64,000 nt of DNA from Agaribacterium sp. ZY112 (GTDB taxonomy: Bacteria > Pseudomonadota > Gammaproteobacteria > Pseudomonadales > Cellvibrionaceae): contig NZ_CP166840.1 of assembly GCF_041346925.1 (NCBI RefSeq), forward strand, positions 3,405,001-3,469,000, written 5' to 3'. The notes beneath the pieces are model-generated. The model was not told the DNA's origin. It did no database searches and saw only the letters and a list, made by a program, of their open reading frames with translations. A program made the position numbers and the translations under genes. Shown piece by piece: positions 57,284 through 64,000 of the stretch. Within the stretch, counting starts at the first letter, position 1. Each line of letters begins with the position of its first letter.

Positions 57284-58437
57284 TCAATAAAATTTGCGTA
57301 AGTGGTTATAAGTGCCTAAAAAACACCCCTTTGAACGTAGATAATCTAAACATCTTCGTTGGAGCAAACGCTTCAGGAAAGTCCAGCTTTTTGCAAACAC
57401 TATTACTGCTGCGTCAATCAAGCCAAGGCCAATCAATTGACAACCTCAAATTAAGTGGGCCTCTCTATGAAGGAGGCCTAGCCACTGACGTGCTGCACCC
57501 CGATTCCAAACACACAATTGATATATCTATAAATTCATCCAAAATACGCTTTAAGCACAACAGAGATAAAGAAGACGCAACTCAAGCCCGAGTGTTCGAT
57601 AGAGATACACCATCTGATGACCTAACGCTAGAAAATCAAAACTTAACCCCTCTTCTTGGCGATCAGTTCATCTACTTAAATGCTGAACGTGCCTCGCCCA
57701 AAGTCACGTACGGCCTTCCGCCGACAGAAAAAATATTAGCGGGAAAGCTGGGTAAGCATGGCGAATATACCGCAGCTTTACTTGCAGATGCGGAAAGTAA
57801 TGTTTACATCGCGCCCGACTGGACGGAAGTAGCTACAAAGCTGATAGAGGCGGCAAAAGATCTTGAGGGTTTAGACCTTGAACAAGAATTAAAAGACTCC
57901 GGCGGCCGATTAGATTTAATGACTAACAGCGCCCTCAAATGGGTTATTCCAGGGGCATGTTTTCTTGTCCAAAAGCAAAACGATACAGACAGTTCAACTT
58001 TAAAGTTTATTCGCGACACAGAGAAAACAAGAACTGCGGTAAGAGCGACCCATATTGGTTTTGGCTTAACCTATACGTTACCAATCATCACTGGTGCCTT
58101 AATGCTAGCAAAAGACTCCATTATGATTGTAGAAAATCCTGAAGCTCACCTGCACCCATTCAGTCAGTCCCGAATCGGAGTATTTCTGGCGATTATGGCT
58201 TCATTCGGCAAACAAATATTTATCGAAACACACAGTGATCATGTAGTTAATGGGATTAGATTAGCGATTGCGAAGGGATACTTGCCACATACTCAACTAA
58301 AAACCCATTTTTTCAATAAACCTATCGATGGAACAACAGCTAGAGTCACGTCGATAAACTGTGACGAAGATGGTTATATGGATCAGTGGCCCGATGGTTT
58401 TTTCGATCAAATTGAAAGCGATTTATCCAAACTATAA
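57280..58437 (+). CDS. DUF3696-type AAA ATPase, partner of the DUF262 protein
   Basis: 385 aa from the GTG at 57280, which overlaps the DUF262 stop as GTGA; another GTG lies 9 bp upstream. ABC-type ATPase: GANASGKS near 28–35, VENPEAHLHPFSQSRI as signature/Walker B, and ETHSDHVVNG. The C-terminal region fits DUF3696. These ATPases occur in two- to four-gene defence cassettes with nuclease or unknown effectors. No Toprim domain is present, so it is not an OLD nuclease. Confidence 0.82.
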   Translation: MINKICVSGYKCLKNTPLNVDNLNIFVGANASGKSSFLQTLLLLRQSSQGQSIDNLKLSGPLYEGGLATDVLHPDSKHTIDISINSSKIRFKHNRDKEDATQARVFDRDTPSDDLTLENQNLTPLLGDQFIYLNAERASPKVTYGLPPTEKILAGKLGKHGEYTAALLADAESNVYIAPDWTEVATKLIEAAKDLEGLDLEQELKDSGGRLDLMTNSALKWVIPGACFLVQKQNDTDSSTLKFIRDTEKTRTAVRATHIGFGLTYTLPIITGALMLAKDSIMIVENPEAHLHPFSQSRIGVFLAIMASFGKQIFIETHSDHVVNGIRLAIAKGYLPHTQLKTHFFNKPIDGTTARVTSINCDEDGYMDQWPDGFFDQIESDLSKL

Positions 58438-58462
58438 GAGAGTGAATAAAAAGGAACGGTTC

Positions 58463-59233
58463 TTGAACATATATATAAATCCGCTTTCAGTCAAAGGGCA
58501 ATGCTCCACCACTAAAGAAGCGGCAGATTTAGTCAGATCCTTGCTTGAGTCTATTAGCTATATGTCGCCAGCAATTCAAGCTCGTCGTATTCAGATCTAC
58601 CTCGATGAAAGAGTCGAGACAAATGAACTAATTCCAGGCGAACAATCAACCACCACCATCTCTAGGTTTAGTAAAAATGGAAAACTGAGAGATTTAGCTA
58701 CACGCTGGTATTCGGTTACTCGACAAAGCGCAAAGAAACTCAGCTACGAGGACGGCGCTGAGGTTAAAGTAACTACGGCCACTACGAGCGTAGATAAGTG
58801 TGAGCAAGGTGACGTCCATAGCGACCTCGCAACGTCCGCTGAAAACTTGCTGAGTTTTCATTTTGAGCCCGTATTTTCAGAGAAAGACCTTATTCTTCAG
58901 CATCAGAAAAATAGCAGAAAAATTAAAAACATTAACAACACCGACCGATTGGTTGAACTACTTCCCCGCCACGAGGCAAACCCAAAACATCGAAAAGAAG
59001 CATATATTGACAAAGATCGAGGTGTACCAGTTGCTCCAATGCCTCTAAACGAGGAGCAAGCACAACATTTACTACTAACAGGTATCCAAGACAAAAATAA
59101 TGACTATATAGCACGACACAAAAGTAGTAATAAAATATATCGTTTCAAAAAAACTCATACCGACAGAGAGGTTTATCACGGATTCCAAGTAGACGAATCG
59201 GATATCGATAGAAAGATATTAGATCAAATCTAA
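58463..59233 (+). CDS. Unrecognised protein 3 of the DUF262–ATPase cassette
   Basis: 256 aa from a TTG at 58463 with AAGGA 7 bp upstream; the frame is open further up but runs inside the ATPase gene. Landmarks are EANPKHRKEAY, RGVPVAPMPLNEEQAQ, NDYIARHKSSNKIYRFKKTH and YHGFQVDESDID near the C-terminus. The conserved-looking charged and aromatic residues suggest an enzyme or effector domain at the end, but I recognise no family. It lies 25 bp after the ATPase. Confidence 0.65.
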   Translation: MNIYINPLSVKGQCSTTKEAADLVRSLLESISYMSPAIQARRIQIYLDERVETNELIPGEQSTTTISRFSKNGKLRDLATRWYSVTRQSAKKLSYEDGAEVKVTTATTSVDKCEQGDVHSDLATSAENLLSFHFEPVFSEKDLILQHQKNSRKIKNINNTDRLVELLPRHEANPKHRKEAYIDKDRGVPVAPMPLNEEQAQHLLLTGIQDKNNDYIARHKSSNKIYRFKKTHTDREVYHGFQVDESDIDRKILDQI

Positions 59234-59278
59234 ATACTAATTTACTCCAAGAAAATTAAACAACCTTGGAGATTACTT

Positions 59279-60109
59279 ATGCGCCCTTCCAACCAAAAGC
59301 TTCACAGCCAATCATATAAATATCAAATCAATCCCACACACCTCAAAGAAATACAAAACCACCTGCTAGAAACACATCGCGCTAACCGACGAGTATTAAG
59401 AAAAATATCAAGCCGTCGTTTTTTAGCAATTAAGAACTACGCTGACGGTAAATATCAGATTGACTTGAGCATTAACACCTCAACAAACAAGCCAAACCTC
59501 AAAGCAACTTTCACTACTCCCTATACGAGCAGTAAATCAATACAACATGCTATGGAGCTGTTGCTCAGCGTTATGAAACACAATCATACTCAGTGGCTAA
59601 AAACACCTACGCTTTACGGAGTTACGATAGAGTCATCCTTTTCGGGCTTGATATTCCCGGAAACGTTACTCTTAAAGTTGGGCCAAGACTATTACCCTCA
59701 AAGCGAAAGTGACTTCTGCCCCCATTCCTTAAAACACCCCAAACATAACTACTCTGCATATATTGTTGAGGGACTAAATAAGCATGACAAAAACACCAAA
59801 ATTCGATCCGTTATCAAACCCAAAATGACAACAACCCGCGATTTTTCCCGAGACGCTTTTAAGACATTTAATAACTTCGACTTCCATTTGGTCAATTTGA
59901 ACAGTTTTGTTTGGGGTCGATCACATATCGAAAGGTCGTACCGGCGAGGACTGTTGAGCACCACAACTAGCGAAGAAACAAAGCAAGCGCTTCTATCAGC
60001 GCTAGAAGACACTAAGCATTTTGACCCAAGGGTAAAAACATTAAGCGAATGGAGAAACCTATTTAAAGGGCATCACAAGCTACTCGACCAACTCAATAAG
60101 ATCGCTTAG
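59279..60109 (+). CDS. Unrecognised protein 4 of the DUF262–ATPase cassette
   Basis: 276 aa, ATG with TTGGAG 8 bp upstream. Basic and rich in His and Asn; RANRRVLRKISSRRFLAIKNY near 34–54 could bind nucleic acid, and WGRSHIERSYRRG is near the C-terminus. No membrane helix or known domain. It follows gene 3 by 45 bp and converges on the E2-like CBASS gene with a 17-bp overlap of the 3' ends. Confidence 0.6.
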   Translation: MRPSNQKLHSQSYKYQINPTHLKEIQNHLLETHRANRRVLRKISSRRFLAIKNYADGKYQIDLSINTSTNKPNLKATFTTPYTSSKSIQHAMELLLSVMKHNHTQWLKTPTLYGVTIESSFSGLIFPETLLLKLGQDYYPQSESDFCPHSLKHPKHNYSAYIVEGLNKHDKNTKIRSVIKPKMTTTRDFSRDAFKTFNNFDFHLVNLNSFVWGRSHIERSYRRGLLSTTTSEETKQALLSALEDTKHFDPRVKTLSEWRNLFKGHHKLLDQLNKIA

Positions 60110-60746
60110 TCAGGTCGTCGAGAATAAGGTACATTTCTGCCGCTATTTTTTCCTTGTATTGAGATTTAGCAATCGCCTTCGACTGCTCCTTATGACATCG
60201 CAATACCTTCCTACCACTGCCGCATGGGCATTTCTCATGCGGCTTATAACCCACTTTCACCAAGCCATAAACACCTTTTAGCACAGCCACCTTATCGCTA
60301 GACGAATAAAGATCCAAATAATACTCCAAGAGCCCCTTAGCGCCGTGACTCCTTTCATCAAAAGGCATCTCGGCGTTTTTTTCCCAGTAAGAGTAACCGT
60401 ATAAAAATGGGACAACAAGATTATCTATAAAACCAAGTAACGAGGGACTTTGATCAAAGATGATTCGCTCTTCAACGGGTACAGCCAAACAAAAACTGCC
60501 ATCGCTATTAATATGTTCGAAATCACCACGTATACGAGCGCCAGCATCCCACACCAATGGCATTTTTTCTGGATACTCACTTGGGATAAATACTTCTATT
60601 TCAAAGCAATCACTTATCAGCTCGTGTGAGTCGGGCGCAGCATCAAACGAAAGCATTCCTGCAAGCGTCACACCAAATGGCGATCGTTTAATTTCCTCTA
60701 GCCCTTCATACTCACTCAGCAAGGTAGCAATATCGTCATCTAACAA
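60093..60746 (-). CDS. CBASS E2-like (ubiquitin-conjugating-fold) protein with SEC-C tail
   Basis: 217 aa. The E2-like domain has the prokaryotic motif HINSDGSFCL with H78 and candidate catalytic C86. The C-terminus carries a zinc-binding SEC-C motif (CPCGSGRK, RCHKEQ; C173, C175, C184, H185). No E1 or JAB gene accompanies it, which fits 'short' type II CBASS, where an E2-like protein alone modifies or regulates the CD-NTase. It directly follows the CD-NTase gene (1-bp gap). Confidence 0.78.
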   Translation of the reverse strand: MLDDDIATLLSEYEGLEEIKRSPFGVTLAGMLSFDAAPDSHELISDCFEIEVFIPSEYPEKMPLVWDAGARIRGDFEHINSDGSFCLAVPVEERIIFDQSPSLLGFIDNLVVPFLYGYSYWEKNAEMPFDERSHGAKGLLEYYLDLYSSSDKVAVLKGVYGLVKVGYKPHEKCPCGSGRKVLRCHKEQSKAIAKSQYKEKIAAEMYLILDDLTKRSY

Positions 60747-60747
60747 A

Positions 60748-61941
60748 CTAGTTTTTCTTCCAAGGCTTTGGTGCTTGATCTAATTTAACAGTTCTAGGCT
60801 TTGGCTTAACTACTTTAGGCGTTCTTGGCCATAATCTATCAACACTACCGGCACCAAATGTTCGCCCCATATTTCGCTTAAACGCAACGCCATCACCCTG
60901 CCTAGAATCTACGAAATCTTCTTGTAACCAAGACACCCATCGGAAAAATTCTTTAGCTCTCGCATTGTCATCTTCATGCCAGCGATCAGCAAAGTTTTCG
61001 TCAGGGTTAGTGGGATTGCCGATATACCAAGTGCCGTCACTCAGCCGTTTTATTAAGCCTTGTTCAGACAAATCTGAGTTTGCAAGAGTCTCGCCTCGCA
61101 ACAAAACATTATGCGAATTTAATCCTGATACTATATTGGTCAACGCACTTAAAACATCCTCTTCATTGTTATATAAGTGTGCCGACAGCGTTGTAATGAT
61201 CATAGATATTGGCGCTGCACCTTCATTTTTTGCCTCACTAAATCGAATATCGCGATGGCGCTTAAGGATTTGAACCACTCGCTGCAACGGTGTTCTAACG
61301 AGCAAATCGGGCACATCTTCGATACTCGCATACGAATCACGAAAATTTAATGCGATAGCTCTTTTTTGTCGCAAATAAACGGTGTTAAACGCAACTTTAT
61401 TTCTCTCTGCAAACCAATCTGCATAACCCTTTGGGTTACTAGAGAACCATGAGTACTCATCTTCACATTTATTCGTGATCGCTATACAGCTTGTATTCTG
61501 AGATTCTAGGGCAGCAGGAAGAACATCTAAGTGGAACCCTACACCATCTTGCTCGGCATAGAGCAGCGTCCAACACCGCTTACCTTCATCATCTAGCATC
61601 CCTCGATACGTTTCATTCGCTTTTAAACGATCACCGACAATCGACTTAATATATTCCGGGCTGGTTTCACTTTTAAGAATCGAAAATTCGGATACAAGAT
61701 CAATATCATAGTCTTGCTCCTTTTGGTTTCGGTAAGGCCTAACAACAGTCCCCAATCTAAACGACCCTTGAACATAGATTGTTAGCGTAATCCCGCCGCC
61801 ATAATCGCCACCGTCTAACCACGTTCCAACAGCCTTATAGCGCTCTACGGATTGCTTATACTTACTAGGCGATATGTCTAGCTCTTCAGCCAACCGCTCT
61901 AGGTATCGATTTGAATCATTTACATCAAAGGGCATGTTCAA
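60748..61941 (-). CDS. CD-NTase (cyclic oligonucleotide synthase) of CBASS
   Basis: 397 aa. The nucleotidyltransferase core has VQGSFRLGT (G59, S60) and DYDIDLV (D79, D81), with the third carboxylate D139 in FHLDVLPA. It then shows the helical OAS-like region (RAIALNFRDS, QILKRHRD). On phage infection such enzymes make a cyclic di- or trinucleotide that activates the effector. It lies between the HNH–SAVED effector (3-bp gap) and the E2-like gene. The clade and product cannot be set by eye. Confidence 0.9.
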   Translation of the reverse strand: MNMPFDVNDSNRYLERLAEELDISPSKYKQSVERYKAVGTWLDGGDYGGGITLTIYVQGSFRLGTVVRPYRNQKEQDYDIDLVSEFSILKSETSPEYIKSIVGDRLKANETYRGMLDDEGKRCWTLLYAEQDGVGFHLDVLPAALESQNTSCIAITNKCEDEYSWFSSNPKGYADWFAERNKVAFNTVYLRQKRAIALNFRDSYASIEDVPDLLVRTPLQRVVQILKRHRDIRFSEAKNEGAAPISMIITTLSAHLYNNEEDVLSALTNIVSGLNSHNVLLRGETLANSDLSEQGLIKRLSDGTWYIGNPTNPDENFADRWHEDDNARAKEFFRWVSWLQEDFVDSRQGDGVAFKRNMGRTFGAGSVDRLWPRTPKVVKPKPRTVKLDQAPKPWKKN

Positions 61942-61944
61942 CTC

Positions 61945-63093
61945 CTAACTAATATTTAGGGTCTTAACAAACCCGTTTGTTTTCCAGTTTTGATCATAAA
62001 TCTGCATTCTTATGTCAGACTTGGGCATATGGACTCGCCCCAATTCAATTGCTGCGGTAACAGGCATCGCGGGGAATACATGTAAAACGCAATCATTGCC
62101 GTGCTTTTTCTTGATCTCATCAAGTAATAACCTCAGCCTCTCGCGCAGATCCTTAAGGTGACTTTCGGTGCAAATCAAATCTCTATTTGGAACCGCCACT
62201 GTCAAACACCAAATAGAAACTTTGCGCCCCAACACGTTATAAATTCGATCATTTGAAATTGATGCGCTCAGAGAAATATTAAGCGCTACCGTTTTAGATT
62301 CATCGCTAGGAGGAATAACATCAAGAATCAATGGGCTGGCACTGGGCTTCCATTTCCATGTTTGGGGTTCGCGGTGCCTCTGAAACAATTTAACGTCAGG
62401 AATATCAGTCAAAAGGCTACCGAACTTGATTAGCAGTGGTTGAGGCGCTAGTGCAAAAACTGACAAATGCTTACATCGCCCTGACTGCAACTCTGGTCGT
62501 ACTAAACTGCCGAAACTCTTTTCTAAGCTCTGCGATTCGATTAACCAATAGTTTTCTTCGTCGTCCGAAAACTGACTATTCTTAAGGCTTAATTCGATGG
62601 GGGTTTTACTTGAGGGGTAGTGATCAGGCATCATCGCTAAGGCTGCGTCATTAAAGTTTAGCGCCGTACCATGCTCACCGATATTTGCGCCGAACAATAC
62701 CACTTGTGACTGTTTGCACTCATCTATTGATGTTACAAGCTCAACCCTCTGCTCGTGTGACTTCTTCATCGTCATCAAAGTATCAACTGAAAACACATCA
62801 CCTTTTTTGTCGTTATCGATTAACGTATGACAGCCGTGACAAACCAGCATCAAGTTATCAATACTATTTATCTGAGAAGCATCTATCCCCTCATTTCCTC
62901 TTGGCCCATCATCACTAAAAGACCATATATGCGCTTTCTGGGCTATGTTTGCCTCAATGTTCGTCGCCTCATTACGCCAGAGCACCTTGTTACAACCACT
63001 AAATTCACAACGCCCCGCAGCCACACCCCACAACATACTTTGTGTAGTCTGCTTAATCCCTCGGGCTGGCTTAGCAGCTAAACGCATCTTCAT
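61945..63093 (-). CDS. HNH–SAVED effector nuclease (Cap5-like)
   Basis: 382 aa. The N-terminal HNH domain has RCEFSGCNKVLW, KAHIWSFSDDGPRG and NLMLVCHGCHTLID (zinc Cys pairs and catalytic His). The C-terminal half from about 170 fits SAVED (LSVFALAPQPLLIKFGSLL, HVFPAMPVTAAIELGR). Binding of the CD-NTase product to SAVED assembles the nuclease, which degrades DNA indiscriminately. It is the first of the three core CBASS genes. Confidence 0.9.
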   Translation of the reverse strand: MKMRLAAKPARGIKQTTQSMLWGVAAGRCEFSGCNKVLWRNEATNIEANIAQKAHIWSFSDDGPRGNEGIDASQINSIDNLMLVCHGCHTLIDNDKKGDVFSVDTLMTMKKSHEQRVELVTSIDECKQSQVVLFGANIGEHGTALNFNDAALAMMPDHYPSSKTPIELSLKNSQFSDDEENYWLIESQSLEKSFGSLVRPELQSGRCKHLSVFALAPQPLLIKFGSLLTDIPDVKLFQRHREPQTWKWKPSASPLILDVIPPSDESKTVALNISLSASISNDRIYNVLGRKVSIWCLTVAVPNRDLICTESHLKDLRERLRLLLDEIKKKHGNDCVLHVFPAMPVTAAIELGRVHMPKSDIRMQIYDQNWKTNGFVKTLNIS

Positions 63094-63099
63094 TCCTCG

Positions 63100-63468
63100 C
63101 TACAACTTGCCAATCAATGGAAGTGAACGAGGCGTAACGGCGTCAGCCAGCAAATGACTTATATAAGCCCCACCTACAATTAACCCAGCGGCACGTGCTA
63201 AACGCCCTACTTCTGTCTGCGGTTTCATATCCCATACCTGCTTTACGCCATAGCCCACCCCTGTAAGAAAAAGACAACCATGAAAGAATTGCCGATGATG
63301 AGGGTTATTCGCAGGTTCAATCACATCAGGCAACTTCCCAAGCAAGGCCCCGCATGCCAATGCGACTAATGGATGATGTAAAACTGTTCGATTTTCTTCT
63401 TTGTCAGCAGTCATCACAGCCAGGGCGGTAAGACCGCCAATAAGCTGGTGTGTAGGGCCATTAGCCAT
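63100..63468 (-). CDS. Small membrane protein, YdjM/DUF457-like, in the CBASS operon
   Basis: 122 aa with two or three hydrophobic segments. LPDVIEPANNPHHRQFFHG near 45–63 and SHLLADAVTPRSLP resemble the metal-binding motifs of YdjM-type membrane-bound hydrolase-like proteins. It lies 6 bp upstream of the effector gene and 1 bp after the small basic gene, so it is cotranscribed with CBASS. Its role there is unknown. Confidence 0.65.
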   Translation of the reverse strand: MANGPTHQLIGGLTALAVMTADKEENRTVLHHPLVALACGALLGKLPDVIEPANNPHHRQFFHGCLFLTGVGYGVKQVWDMKPQTEVGRLARAAGLIVGGAYISHLLADAVTPRSLPLIGKL

Positions 63469-63469
63469 A

Positions 63470-63643
63470 CTATTTCTCCTTCCTTACGCCCTTAAAGGGG
63501 CTTTTACTTGATGTCTTCACATCCATAAACCGGCCGGTATTCGCATCACGCTTAACGTAATGACCTGACGGTGTTTTAGTTTGAGAGCGATCTCGGACGG
63601 CACCTTTACGGTGGCCATCACCTGTTGGGGGGTTAGTAGCCAT
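63470..63643 (-). CDS. Small basic protein at the head of the CBASS operon
   Basis: 57 aa from the ATG at 63643 (GAGG about 9 bp upstream; an in-frame start at 63658 would bury that site). Starts ATNPPTGDGHRKGAVRDRSQ and ends FKGVRKEK; rich in Arg, Lys, Gly, without hydrophobic core, so likely unstructured alone. Similar short proteins are seen next to defence operons, but no function is known to me. Confidence 0.6.
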   Translation of the reverse strand: MATNPPTGDGHRKGAVRDRSQTKTPSGHYVKRDANTGRFMDVKTSSKSPFKGVRKEK

Positions 63644-63710
63644 GACTTTTATCCTCATTCAAAACAGAACACTTAAAACCATACAGACCCACTACAGCGA
63701 TCTTTAATGC

Positions 63711-63740
63711 AGCATACCATCATCTTTTTGATTATGACAA
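63711..63740 (-). promoter_or_regulatory. Candidate promoter of the CBASS operon
   Basis: Minus strand TTGTCA (63740–63735) and TATGCT (63716–63711), 18-bp spacer. A divergent candidate for the regulator is TTGAAT (63750–63755) with TATCAT (63774–63779). The two -35 boxes are back to back, a good place for one repressor to block both. Confidence 0.45.
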
Positions 63741-63817
63741 CAGTCTTATTTGAATGCATGCGCGAATCCAAGGTATCATCCACCTCAAAGAAGAATTATC
63801 GCTAAGGGGAACAATGG

Positions 63818-64000
63818 GTGGACAAAATAAGTCAGCCAAAACAAGAGCGCCTTGCTCATATAGATTTCAGGCTTTATTTCCTAGGTAACGTGGGCAGGCT
63901 CGACCTAATGGCACGCTTTGGTATTGCGGAAGCCGCCGCCACTCGGGATTTGACAGACTATAAAAAAAGAGCCGAACAGAACCTAGAATACGATACGAAA
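63818..64000 (+). CDS. N-terminal part of a CapW-like (HTH–WYL) CBASS regulator, cut by window end
   Basis: Open from a GTG at 63818 (AAGGGGA 7 bp upstream) to the window edge, 61 codons. The N-terminus shows a winged-helix start: ERLAHIDFRLYFLGNVGR, then LMARFGIAEAAATRDLTDYK, the pattern of CapW/WYL regulators that sit divergently from CBASS and repress it until infection. The WYL ligand domain would lie beyond 64000. An ATG 4 bp upstream is in another frame that stops after 24 codons. Confidence 0.65.
   Translation, partial: MDKISQPKQERLAHIDFRLYFLGNVGRLDLMARFGIAEAAATRDLTDYKKRAEQNLEYDTK

Overview
The window reads as a chromosomal segment of a gammaproteobacterium, most likely a marine member of the Cellvibrionales/Pseudomonadales. 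This rests on the housekeeping genes ttcA, bioA and trpS, a pseudomonad-type REC–SpoIIE–ATPase/STAS partner-switching pair, and the gene order cinA–recA–recX. The assignment is an inference from gene content only.

Layout. (1) 1–11,062, core chromosome: a truncated membrane sensor, ttcA, a PilZ-like gene, bioA, an HsbR/HsbA-like switch with a chemoreceptor, trpS, a queuosine-tRNA mannosyltransferase, a cyclic-nucleotide-binding/rhodanese protein, recX and the 3' part of recA. (2) 11,606–53,507, a mobile island of 41,896 bp inserted in recA after codon 165. Both ends carry the same 6-bp core, TTTGCA on the recA coding strand. Deleting one core plus the island restores a 1,041-nt, 346-aa recA exactly. 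(3) 53,502–55,155, core chromosome again: the 5' part of recA, cinA/pncC and a DUF4124 gene. (4) 55,892–64,000, a second accessory block made of defence-type genes.

The island. The left end has four translationally coupled genes: a catalytically degenerate tyrosine-recombinase-fold protein, an intact recombinase, a small coiled-coil protein and a second intact recombinase. Next come a Gabija-like pair and an orphan AbiEi-like regulator. A large metal block follows: Cus-type copper efflux, cupredoxin, CueR, CopA, MerR/T/P without MerA, a CDF exporter, a CzcN-like protein, CzcABC and a CadR/PbrR-type regulator. After that come an IetAS-type AAA ATPase/subtilisin pair, a HAD hydrolase, a broken hsdM, an XRE/unknown pair, and the island's own recX and recA. 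That recA sits right behind the interrupted host recA promoter and encodes G-L-Q at the insertion point with codons that destroy the TTTGCA core. The island therefore disables the host gene, replaces it in place, and offers no target in the replacement. recA-inserted islands with a substitute recA are known (for example GIVchS12 in Vibrio cholerae); this cargo and the core-free replacement are the points to follow up.

The second block (55.9–64 kb) has a four-gene + strand cassette (DUF262 protein, DUF3696-type ATPase, two unrecognised proteins) that I cannot assign to a named system. It converges on a CBASS operon (HNH–SAVED effector, CD-NTase, E2-like protein with a SEC-C tail, two small genes) under a divergent CapW-like regulator cut by the window end. 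I saw no rRNA, tRNA, CRISPR array, conjugation gene or complete insertion sequence.
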